DNA of 7,885 bases. It comes from Candidatus Altimarinota bacterium. Its GTDB lineage: Bacteria; Patescibacteria; JAEDAM01; BD1-5; UBA2023. Below the pieces are notes generated by a model, which saw only the letters and a program-made list of their open reading frames with translations, was not told where the DNA came from and did no database searches. The first letter of the stretch is position 1; each line of letters begins with the position of its first letter. Positions 1 through 7,639 of this stretch are shown here, in pieces. The stretch lies in assembly GCA_018457335.1 (NCBI GenBank), contig JAGYHI010000039.1, positions 1-7,885 of the forward strand, read 5' to 3'. The translations under genes and the position numbers were made by a program.

Positions 1-18
1 AAAAAAAAAAAAAAAAAA
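1..18. other. poly(A) tract at window edge (T18 on the minus strand)
   Basis: Eighteen consecutive A residues lie 27 bases beyond the stop codon of the minus-strand LemA-like gene. Read on the minus strand this is a T18 run, which could be the U-tract of a terminator. The intervening bases (19-45) hold only weak AT complementarity and no GC-rich stem, so I do not call a terminator. The run sits at the window edge and may continue outside it. Confidence 0.5.
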
Positions 19-45
19 GCAAGTCAAATTTAATTTTTTTCATTT

Positions 46-549
46 TTATATCTTCTCTCTCCGACTTCCTGGAAGAATCAATCCCAGAATCGTAAAGTTT
101 TTGATTTTTACAAAAGTATTCCATGTATTTACTGCAGAATTATACGCAGAGAAATCTTTTTTCATATTTCGCTCATATTTTATGATAAAATCGCGAATAT
201 AGACAAAGAGTTCGTTTTTTTGAAGACTTGGAATTTGCATCGAGAGCTTCATAAGAAAACCAAATTCATCGTGGATTTTTTTATTATTTTCGAGGAGCGA
301 ATAAATAGAATCATATTTATAAATCATAGCGCCCGAGTGGAGTTTTGTAATTACATCAAAGGCTTTTTCGTCGACCACTTCTGCCCGCATCACTTCTATA
401 AGTGAAGGGATTTTTGCGACTTTTGCAAGAAAAATATCGATAATTTTTTGCTCTGGACGACGCAGTCTCGCTCGAAAAAATGTGAAAAATACAAAATAAA
501 CAAACAAATATACAGCGATTACAATCGCAACAATAAGATATACAGGCAT
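46..549 (-). CDS. LemA-like membrane-anchored protein
   Basis: Encodes 167 residues ending in TAA, with no in-frame TGA. Residues 4-25 form one strong hydrophobic helix (VYLIVAIVIAVYLFVYFV region), followed by an Arg-rich cytoplasmic-type border (RARLRR, 26-31). The rest is a helical domain. IPSLIEVM (47-54) resembles the LemA 'R-x-DLIPNLVE-x-VK' segment, and AYNSAVNTWN (135-144) followed by a hydrophobic LGLILPG end resembles the LemA C-terminal 'YN-x-AV-x-x-YN ... FP' signature. LemA proteins are widespread small helical-bundle membrane proteins of unknown biochemical role. The family call is inferred from these two motifs plus architecture and length, not from strong identity. The ATG at 549 is the only sensible start: upstream in the same frame lie one TGA and then a TAA at 583-585 with no other ATG. 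There is no clear Shine-Dalgarno; AGGAAA lies about 15 nt upstream, too far to be typical. It is divergent from the sugar transferase gene. Confidence 0.6.
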   Translation of the reverse strand: MPVYLIVAIVIAVYLFVYFVFFTFFRARLRRPEQKIIDIFLAKVAKIPSLIEVMRAEVVDEKAFDVITKLHSGAMIYKYDSIYSLLENNKKIHDEFGFLMKLSMQIPSLQKNELFVYIRDFIIKYERNMKKDFSAYNSAVNTWNTFVKIKNFTILGLILPGSRREKI

Positions 550-572
550 AAATTGAAAAATTATTTTCCTTG

Positions 573-600
573 ATTGTAATCATTAAATCAAAAAAATCAA
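573..600 (-). promoter_or_regulatory. candidate promoter of the LemA-like gene
   Basis: On the minus strand TTGATT (595-600) is followed after 16 bp by TACAAT (573-578). Transcription would start near 566, giving a leader of about 17 nt without a proper Shine-Dalgarno. A weaker alternative is AATAAT at 560-565, only 10 nt from the ATG, which would match the near-leaderless spacing of other genes here but lacks a good -35 box. Confidence 0.4.
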
Positions 601-610
601 GCCGAAGAGT

Positions 611-638
611 TTGCAAAAAATCATAAAATCCGTATAAT
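611..638 (+). promoter_or_regulatory. sigma-70-type promoter of the sugar transferase gene (near-leaderless)
   Basis: TTGCAA (611-616), a 16-bp spacer, then a perfect TATAAT (633-638). Only 10 nt separate the -10 box from the ATG at 649, so a start 6-8 nt past the -10 box leaves a leader of about 2-4 nt. No Shine-Dalgarno could fit. Confidence 0.7.
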
Positions 639-648
639 CACAGAAATT

Positions 649-2079
649 ATGCGTATTCCGTCATACATTTTCGTGATCATCAAACCCTTACTCGATATTT
701 GTATCGTGGCAGGATCTTTCTTTTTGGCGTATTTCCTACGAACGATCACCGACGGTATTCCTTTTATACAACTACGAATCCCCTATATTTCCCTTGAGCA
801 ATTTTTTCCGTATAGTATCGCGGGAGTCCTTATTTGGCTTATCATTTTTGGACAAAGAAAACTCTATGGACATTTTGATGATATTCCTTTGGTTGAAGAA
901 ATCCGACGCGTCTTTATTGCCGGTTGTATTTGGCTTATTGCCTTTGTGGGACTCGTATACTTTGCGACCGGGCCAATTTTTTCAAAAGAGATTCCTCGTT
1001 TGATTGTCTTGTATACTTTCATTTTCTCTATTTCTTTTTCTCTTATTGCCCGAGCGATACTCTATAGAGTATATCAAAAATACATATCAAAGTATACGAT
1101 AAATCGAATAAAACTCCTTGTAGTATACAAAAAAAGTATAGACAATGCAAGAAAACTTATAGACCTAGAAAAATATCACTGTAATTTTTTGAAGATTTCT
1201 AACCAAGAAGATATCGAGAAAAATCTAAAAAATAGAATTGTCGATGCGATTGTTTTGACTCTTGACAATCCCTATGGTGAAGCAAAATTTATTTTTGAGC
1301 AGGCAAAAATTTATGGGATTCCTTGCCTCTATCCACAAATTCTTCCTCATATGTCACACTTCTCTCGTCGAGAAAAATTTATAGGAAATACACCAATGTT
1401 TGAACTTTCGACCATTTCGATAGGATTTTGGCAAAGTGTTCTTAAAAGGATTTTTGATATTCTTTTTTCAAGTATCTCACTTATTATACTCTCACCTGTA
1501 TTTTTGATGATTTATATCGGGATAAAAATCGAGGATTTTAGCGGGCCAGCCATCTACAAAAATCGCCGTGTCGGAAAAAATGAAAAACTTTTCACGCTCT
1601 ACAAATTTCGATATATGTACTGGAAAGACAGTGTAAAAGACGCCTACGGACAAAGTCGAGAAAAAGACGAAGCCCTCGCCTACGAAGAAAGCCTCAAACA
1701 AACCAATAATGGACGAAATGGCCCGCTCTACAAAATACAAAATGACCCTCGAAAGATGAGATTTTGAGCCTTCATAGAAAAGTTTTCACTTGATGAGCTC
1801 CCACAACTCATCAATGTCCTCAAATGAGATATGTCCCTCATCGGGCCTCGACCACACCAGCCTCGTGAAGTCGAACTCTACAGCGAAAGTGACAAGCAAG
1901 TCCTCACCATCAAGCCAGGAATCAGTGGTATGGCGCAAGTCTACGGTCGCGATAAAAACTCCTTCCAAGAAGAAGTCGCCTATGATGTGTACTATATCGA
2001 AAATTATTCGTTTTTCCTTGATCTTGCCATACTCGTGCGTACGGTGTTTGTAGTATTAGGAAGGCCATTTAAAAGGTAA
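649..2079 (+). CDS. polyprenyl-phosphate sugar-phosphate transferase (bacterial sugar transferase, WbaP/WcaJ type)
   Basis: Reading TGA as Gly gives 476 residues. Members of this membrane family move a sugar-1-phosphate from a nucleotide sugar to undecaprenyl phosphate, the priming step for surface polysaccharide or glycan. Residues 8-30, 52-68, 88-107 and 117-137 are membrane helices. Residues 153-260 form a Rossmann-like domain, but the usual GxGxxG turn is absent (RIKLLVVYKKS instead). The catalytic domain has KRIFD (266-270), a hydrophobic re-entrant segment (271-291), GPAIYKNRRVGK (299-310), KFRYM (319-323; usually KFRSM), SLDELPQLINVLKGDMSLIGPRP with the Asp-Glu pair at 382-383 and Arg 401, then KPGISGMAQVYGR (422-434) and a final YDVYYIENYSFF block. 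TGA codons at 1765-1767 (Gly 373) and 1825-1827 (Gly 393) fall where the family has glycine. Under the standard code it would be miscalled as a 372-residue truncated protein plus a fragment. Its natural sugar cannot be read from sequence. Confidence 0.93.
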
Positions 2080-2715
2080 GAGCATATATCGCCACTTAAT
2101 TCCTTTCACTGCCTCATGAAAATGCTTTAAATTTTCTGATTGCAGTACAAAACAAGACACTCTATCAACCCCATCATCATAATATCAAATATTATCAAAA
2201 TCCGCGATAATAATTTTAATAATTTTATTCGATTTTCTATCAAGCAAAAACCCAAAAGCATCTTTATGACGAATTATAATTCCCTTTTTACGCGTATTTT
2301 GTAAGACATTCTCAAAGTCTTCACAGACTCCGTCAGCAAAGGAAATATTTTTTTGTTGCTCTAAAAAAGAAGAAATTTTACTATCATTATTCGCTGTCAG
2401 GAGTTCAAATTTTTCAGGCTCAAAAAATGGCGTAGAATAGAGATTTTCTCAATCCGTACGAAGCGTAGGAAAGGTAGGAATTTTTAAGTCTTTACAAATT
2501 TTGTGTGTAGTGAGAATATGAGAAATTTTTGATATAAATGAATACTTTTTATTTGGTGTTTTTTCGACAAGAGAAATGGTTTTATCTTTCACTTTTGCAG
2601 ATACTAAACAAACAGATCAAGAATATTCTCAATGTCAAATATTTTCTTCAATCTGTACATCAGAAACTATGATTGGTCGAGAATCATCAACCGATGTAAG
2701 TATTTTTTCGTTCAT
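2056..2715 (-). CDS. hypothetical protein with degenerate protein-kinase-like signatures (hidden by TGA recoding)
   Basis: Under table 25 this frame is open for 219 residues from ATG (2713-2715) to TAA (2056-2058). The standard code breaks it five times: Gly 27, 29, 33, 89 and 177 are TGA (2635-2637, 2629-2631, 2617-2619, 2449-2451, 2185-2187), while the other five glycines are GGA or GGG. I do not recognise a named family. Visible signs of a kinase fold are an N-terminal GHGEYSGSV (27-35), similar to a glycine-rich nucleotide loop, followed by a strand ending SLVEK (48-52) where kinases place the ATP-binding Lys. Later come RHKD (149-152), similar to the catalytic HRD, and IIIADFDN (168-175), similar to the DFG/DFD metal-binding motif. 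The Asn normally five residues after the catalytic Asp is Leu 157, so it could be inactive or a different fold. No signal peptide or membrane helix is seen. It has its own consensus promoter and overlaps the convergent sugar transferase by 24 nt. The open frame is well supported; the function is tentative. Confidence 0.75.
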
Positions 2716-2724
2716 AATATGAAT

Positions 2725-2752
2725 ATTATAATTCAAATAATATTTTTGTCAA
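2725..2752 (-). promoter_or_regulatory. perfect-consensus promoter of the hidden minus-strand gene (near-leaderless)
   Basis: The minus strand carries TTGACA (2747-2752), a 16-bp spacer and TATAAT (2725-2730), both hexamers matching consensus exactly. Nine nt separate the -10 box from the ATG at 2715, leaving a leader of 1-3 nt. This independently supports both the gene and its start codon. Confidence 0.8.
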
Positions 2753-2800
2753 TCTTAAAATCCTTATTTTCTTGATAATTCCTTGAAAAAAATGAAAATT

Positions 2801-2828
2801 TTGTATAATAGAGAAGTTATTTTATAAT
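2801..2828 (+). promoter_or_regulatory. promoter region of valyl-tRNA synthetase, two overlapping -10 boxes
   Basis: A perfect TATAAT (2823-2828) lies 8 nt before the ATG at 2837, with TTGTAT (2801-2806) 16 bp upstream as a possible -35 box, giving a leaderless transcript. A second TATAAT (2804-2809) pairs with TTGAAA (2783-2788) at a short 15-bp spacing and would give a leader of about 20 nt. Neither leader holds a well-placed Shine-Dalgarno. No T-box-like structure is visible in this short leader. Confidence 0.6.
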
Positions 2829-2836
2829 TTTTTAAT

Positions 2837-5488
2837 ATGGCAGATTTTCCAAAGCAATACAATCCAAAAGAGGCAGAGCCACAAGCACAAAACCTCTGGG
2901 AAAAAGAAAAAATTTATCTCCCTAAAAAATCCATCACCGGGGATACTTTTTATATCCCAATTCCACCGCCAAATGTGACGGGAAATCTCCACCTCGGACA
3001 TGCACTGACCCTCACGATCCAAGATATCATGACGCGATATCACCGTATGAAAGGTGACGAGACAGTTTGGATTCCTGGGACAGATCACGCTGGAATTGCT
3101 ACACAGGCTCAGGTCGAAAAGAGACTCGAAAGTCAGGGTCGTAGTCGTCGTGGAGTCGGTCGAGAGGTTTTCCTTGATGAATGCTGGAAATGGATGGAAG
3201 AATTTAGCGGAAATATCCAAAATCAGATGCAAAAAATGGGAGCCTCTGTCGACTGGTCAAAAGAGCGATTTACCTTTGATGAAAAATCAAACAATCTCGT
3301 AGAAAAAACTTTTATCGATCTCTACAACCGTGGTCTTATATACCGTGGGGAGTATATGGTAAACTACTCACCAAAACTCGAGTCCGCTATTTCAGATATC
3401 GAAGTCGACTACAAAGAAATCGATGAGAAAATGTACTATATAAACTACTTTGTGTCGGCTTCTGATGCGACTATCCAGGTCGCAACAACTCGCCCAGAGA
3501 CTCTCCTCGCTGACCAAGCCATCGCTGTCCACCCAGAAGATAAAAGATTTAAGAAATATATCGGGAAAAATGTGATACTCCCTATAGTAAACCGAGAAAT
3601 CCCGGTCATTGCTGATGAAAATGTCGATATGGAATTTGGGACGGGTGCAGTAAAAATCACACCAGCCCACGATCCGTCAGATTTTGAAATGGGAAGACGA
3701 CATGATTTACGCATGGATTATACTGTCATCGATAAAAATGGAACCCTCAATCAAGAAGCCGGAAGCTTTGCTGGACAATCGGCCTCAGGTGAAGGTCGTG
3801 ACAATATCGTCGCCCTTCTCAAAAGCAAAGGAAACCTTATCAAAGTCGAGCCATACACACATAAGGTCGGATTTTGCTCGCGAGGAAACTGTCGCATTGA
3901 ATCAGTCGTATCGACACAATGGTTTGTAAAAATCGAACCACTGGCTAAAAAAGTCATCGCTGGTTACGAAAATGGAGAATTTAATATTATCCCAGGACGA
4001 TTTAAAAAACAATTTGAAAAATGGATTTATAATCTCAAAGACTGGTGTATCAGCCGTCAACTCTGGTGGGGGCATCAAATCCCAGCCTACTACGACAAAG
4101 AAACTGGAAAACTTCTTGGCGTCACTCAAAACCCAGACAAACTCTTTGAAAAATACGGAAAAGAAAATGTCGTGCGAGATGACGATGTCCTTGATACTTG
4201 GTTTTCAAGTGGGCTCTGGCCATTTTCCATTTTGGAGTGGGATTTCGAGAATCCGAGCGAACTTTTTGAGAAATTTTATCCAGCCGATGTTCTCGAAACT
4301 GGAAGCGATCTTATCTTCTTTTGGGTGATTCGTATGCTCTTGATGGGGTATGAATTTACTGGAAAAACGCCATTTAAAAATATCTATTTTCACGGTCTTG
4401 TCTTTGACGAGCATGGAAAGAAAATGAGTAAAAGTTGGGGGAATGTCATCGATCCACTCGATGTCATCGAAAAATACTCGACTGATGCCCTTCGACTTTC
4501 GCTCGTCCTCGGGAATACTCCTGGAAACACCGTCAATTTTTCTATGAAAAATGTGGAGGAATATTCACTTTTCCTCAATAAATTTTGGAATATCGCGCGG
4601 TTTAGTTGGATGAATGTAGGAAATATCACAGACGAGAGAAAAACGCTCAATGAAAAAATCGAAAAAGAAAAATCAAAACTTCTTTCTCACGAAAAATGGA
4701 TCCTCTCAAAACTCGCTGACATTTCTCAAAAGATGACGGAGAGCATGGAAGCATACAACTTCTCTGCGACTGGACTCGAACTCATTAGTTTCATCCGAGA
4801 TGATTTTGCAGACTTCTTTATCGAGGCTTACAAACTCAAAAAAGAAGATTCTGTCCTCTGAGATACCGTGCTTTCATTGACAATTCTCGAGATCCTCGTG
4901 ATGATGCATCCATATATGCCACATATCACAGAGAGCCTCTATGGTCACATCACCGAAGGAAAGGTCCTTGCCGATGACCGATGGATACAAAACACGCTCA
5001 AAACTGATGAAAAAATAGAACAAGAAATCGAAACTATACAAAATATCGTCCGAACGGTGCGAAATATCCGAGCCGAGAAACAAATCAAACCAAGCGACAA
5101 ACGAAATGTCTGGATTGTGGCAATGGGAAGCGACAAGGAAATGATAGAAGAAAATAGCACCCTCATCGAAGGACTTGCTAAAATCGACACTCTCTCCCTC
5201 GAAAAACCGAATGAAGACAAGGATATGCTCGCCTATGATGTCGTGCGAGATATCGATATTTTTGTCGATGCGCGTGTCGATGAGAGTGCAAAGCAAGCCG
5301 AAATCGACCGTCTCAAAGAACAAATCGAAGATAAAAAAGATTATCTACGAATCATCAATAAAAAACTTTCAAATCCATCTTTCACTGCGAATGCCCCGCA
5401 ACAAGTGGTACGAAGTGAGATGGATAAGAAAAATCAAGCCGCACTCCAACTTGAAAAATTGGAAGAGAAATTAGGAAAACTTATATAA
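2837..5488 (+). CDS. valS: valyl-tRNA synthetase
   Basis: Class I aminoacyl-tRNA synthetase that charges tRNA-Val in the cytoplasm using ATP. Table 25 gives 883 residues, a normal bacterial ValRS length. In order: PPNVTGNLHLGHA with the HIGH-type motif HLGH at 52-55; GTDHAGIATQ (81-90), typical of ValRS; the CP1 editing domain with TTRPET (217-222) and AHDPSDFEMG (277-286), which removes mischarged threonine; DWCISRQLWWGHQIP; DVLDTWFSSGLWPFS; KMSKS at 529-533; an anticodon-binding domain containing MMHPYMPHITESLYG; and a C-terminal tRNA-binding coiled coil from about residue 815 carrying NPSF and AP-x-x-VV. TGA at 4859-4861 is Gly 675 in the anticodon-binding domain. A standard-code annotation would split the gene into 674- and 206-residue pieces. 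The family's sequence runs smoothly across the TGA with no frame change, so it is not a pseudogene. It is monocistronic as far as visible, with its own promoter upstream and a hairpin terminator downstream. Confidence 0.98.
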
Positions 5489-5501
5489 GTATCATCAGTA
5501 A

Positions 5502-5545
5502 AAATGAAAAAATCCTTCATATTTATACGAAGGATTTTTTCATTT
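5502..5545. terminator. bidirectional hairpin terminator between convergent genes
   Basis: Arms 5502-5518 and 5529-5545 are perfectly complementary over 17 bp around a 10-nt loop. The core TCCTTC/GAAGGA is flanked by six A:T pairs, so each strand shows GAAGGA followed by TTTTTTCATTT. It begins 13 nt after the valS stop and ends 13 nt before the stop of the peptidoglycan hydrolase gene, so it can serve transcripts from both directions. Confidence 0.85.
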
Positions 5546-5558
5546 ATCATCATTCTTA

Positions 5559-7580
5559 CTACTGTCCAAGTCGGAATTGAAAATCATCAGCGACGAAAGT
5601 TCCTTTGAGGGCTGAAAGACATTTTATAGTATTATTATGCCATTCATTTGACGATGAAGCATAGATTGGTCCATAATCATTCCCCCATCGAGAAAGTTGG
5701 TCGATTGTCGTATACTGCCCGAGGTATTTATTGTTAAAAGTTTTTCCCATCCACTCGACTCCTTCCGCTGGTGAATCAAAGTAGTAGACTCCTCCACTAT
5801 CGGTATTTCCTACATTTCCTACATTGTATCGAGTTTTGAGGTGGTGTCCAAGCGTGCTCTCAGAGAGTCCGATACACATCAAGAAACTTGGATCGATGTT
5901 TGCTTTGAGTGCTGTGTCTACCCACATATTCCAATCTTTAAAATCCGAGGTCGCATAGCGAGAAAGGAGATATTTTTGTCGCTCTGCTTCTGAATTTCCC
6001 TTGAGGATAAAAGTCTGACGATAAGCACTTGTATCCGCACTTCCTTCGGCTCTTTCTTGGATATCAGCGACAAATTTTTGCTGGTATCGAGATGGGATTT
6101 TTTTGTAGTCTATATCCGCAAGAGTCATATATCGAAATGGATCGACTGGTTTTTTATCTTTCCAAAGTTCGAAGTGAAGGTGTGCTCCACTTGTCATCGG
6201 TCCAGCCCCTGGTGTCCCTGGTGCTCCACCACTTCGAGCGATGAGTTCTCCTTGTCGTACGAATTGGTATGGTTCGATTTCGATTTTTGAGAGATGCCCA
6301 TAAACACTGACAAGACCATTTTTATGCTTGATAGCCATATATGAATATCCTCGTGGAGTTGGTGGCAAAATATAATACACATATCCGTCAGCCGGAGCAT
6401 AAACTGGTGAGCCTTGTGGAGTCGGGAGATCAACCGCATCGTGATGACTTCCAAGGTAGGCAAAATATCCAGGATCTCGGAAGAAAGCACTGACTCGTCG
6501 AGTCGTAATTGGCCAAGTAAAAATATTAGCTGTCCCCTCTTGGTATTGACTTTCTTGCAGAGAAATTTCATTTTCAAAGAAAGCATATACCTGTTTACAT
6601 TTTGGAGAGAGTGCATCTTTTTCTGCTTGTGAGAGTTTTCGATTTGAGATAGTCTCATCACATCCATACGCTTTTAGAAAATTATTTAGTGATGTTTGAT
6701 AATTTTCTGTCGCCTCTTGCCAATAACTTTCGATTTGCTTTTGCGCTTCTTGCTGTCCGCGTACATACTCTGCATACAACTCTTCTTTTCCTTGAGTGAC
6801 TTCTAGAATTTTTGCTTTTTCTGCTTTTTGTGATTCGAGTCCAGACTTTTTTTGCAAAAGAGTCAGTTGCAAATCTTCGATTTTTTTCTTTTGTTCTTGA
6901 ATTTTGATTTGTTGGACATATTGTTGTCGTACAAGTTCTCTGTATTCGTAGACAAATTGTTCTCCGAGTTCAGATACGAGGGTTTTATAGGTGATGTCTG
7001 AGATATAAAAATCACTATCTTTATCAGACAAAATCATTGATTGAATAATGTCAGCGCTTCCAGATTGAGACAGTCCGATATTTCCTTGTGAATAAATATT
7101 TGCTAAATAATCAAGTATTGTCGCTTTATAGGTATCGGCTTTGTATTGGGTTTGTACTTGTGCTTGTTTCCAAATTTCTATGCTTTTTTCTTTTTTCTTG
7201 ATAGTTTCCTCAGTTTCACGGATATTTTTTTCAGTTTCAGCAATCGAAGCATCAATTTGTTTCATTCTTTGTTCAAGCGTATTCATACGATTTTCCGCTT
7301 CTTGTCGTTTTGATTCAAATTCTACTTCTTTTTCTGCGAGTTTTTGTTTTAAAGATTCAAGTCCGTTGATTCTGTATTCTTGCTCAAGAAAATCATTTGC
7401 TCCCTGTGAAGACGCTGAAAATGGCAAAGATTCAAAAAGCATTCGTTTTTCTTGGGCTTTAAAATTATTGATAATTCTCGCCGAAGAACCAGTGTTGATT
7501 GCAAAACTTGGAGAAAATCCAGAGAAAAGTAGTGTCACAATGATTCCAGCAGAGATATATTTTTTTGAGAAATGAAACAT
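5559..7580 (-). CDS. secreted peptidoglycan hydrolase: coiled coil + M23 peptidase + lysozyme/glucosaminidase-like domain
   Basis: 673 residues, TAG stop, no in-frame TGA. I start at the ATG at 7580 because it gives a proper signal peptide: FSKKY, a hydrophobic core at 9-22, then PSFA with probable cleavage after Ala 27. An in-frame ATG at 7661 would add 27 residues and place the start upstream of the promoter. Residues about 45-300 are charged coiled coil rich in Glu, Lys and Gln, as in EnvC/CwlO-type cell-wall proteins. Residues about 350-480 form an M23 (LytM) zinc metallopeptidase with all ligands: His 380 and Asp 384 (HHDAVD), YGH with His 429, and HLHFE with His 467 and His 469. M23 enzymes cut peptide crosslinks in peptidoglycan. 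Residues about 545-660 resemble the lysozyme-like fold of glucosaminidases: DPSFLMCIGLSESTLG with candidate catalytic Glu 574, then NVGNVGNTD and SPAEGVEWM. This last domain would cut glycan strands and is inferred. It probably acts outside the membrane in wall remodelling or division, or on a host cell. Confidence 0.9.
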   Translation of the reverse strand: MFHFSKKYISAGIIVTLLFSGFSPSFAINTGSSARIINNFKAQEKRMLFESLPFSASSQGANDFLEQEYRINGLESLKQKLAEKEVEFESKRQEAENRMNTLEQRMKQIDASIAETEKNIRETEETIKKKEKSIEIWKQAQVQTQYKADTYKATILDYLANIYSQGNIGLSQSGSADIIQSMILSDKDSDFYISDITYKTLVSELGEQFVYEYRELVRQQYVQQIKIQEQKKKIEDLQLTLLQKKSGLESQKAEKAKILEVTQGKEELYAEYVRGQQEAQKQIESYWQEATENYQTSLNNFLKAYGCDETISNRKLSQAEKDALSPKCKQVYAFFENEISLQESQYQEGTANIFTWPITTRRVSAFFRDPGYFAYLGSHHDAVDLPTPQGSPVYAPADGYVYYILPPTPRGYSYMAIKHKNGLVSVYGHLSKIEIEPYQFVRQGELIARSGGAPGTPGAGPMTSGAHLHFELWKDKKPVDPFRYMTLADIDYKKIPSRYQQKFVADIQERAEGSADTSAYRQTFILKGNSEAERQKYLLSRYATSDFKDWNMWVDTALKANIDPSFLMCIGLSESTLGHHLKTRYNVGNVGNTDSGGVYYFDSPAEGVEWMGKTFNNKYLGQYTTIDQLSRWGNDYGPIYASSSNEWHNNTIKCLSALKGTFVADDFQFRLGQ

Positions 7581-7610
7581 ACAAAAATAATAAAAAAATA
7601 CTACATAAAA

Positions 7611-7639
7611 ATTGTAGCATATTTTTTGAAATGAGGCAA
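7611..7639 (-). promoter_or_regulatory. candidate promoter of the peptidoglycan hydrolase gene
   Basis: On the minus strand TTGCCT (7634-7639), a 17-bp spacer and TACAAT (7611-7616). Transcription would start near 7604 and leave a T-rich leader of about 24 nt without any Shine-Dalgarno. TATTAT at 7587-7592, 6 nt before the ATG, is a weaker alternative. Confidence 0.45.

Noticed and set aside
1765..2079. Reading the sugar transferase as a truncated 372-residue pseudogene followed by a separate small gene at 1831-2079
   Set aside because: The catalytic domain continues in the same frame through both TGA codons with all family motifs intact, and the same recoding is needed in valS.
2080..2820. 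Treating this stretch as a long non-coding intergenic region
   Set aside because: It is empty only under the standard code; table 25 reveals a complete gene with its own promoter at 2056-2715.
1765..4861. TGA as tryptophan (table 4) or selenocysteine
   Set aside because: The recoded positions fall at conserved glycines, as in NVLKGDMSLIGPRP. Conserved Trp residues in ValRS use TGG. TGA occurs in several unrelated genes without a nearby selenocysteine-insertion-like hairpin.
4874..5323. Minus-strand 149-residue open frame antisense to valS
   Set aside because: It lies entirely within conserved ValRS coding sequence, its composition is a mirror of the sense codons, and it has no promoter or recognisable motif.
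6194..6667. 157-residue open frame in another phase of the peptidoglycan hydrolase gene
   Set aside because: It overlaps the M23 catalytic domain, whose zinc ligands are all in the main frame; it shows no family features.
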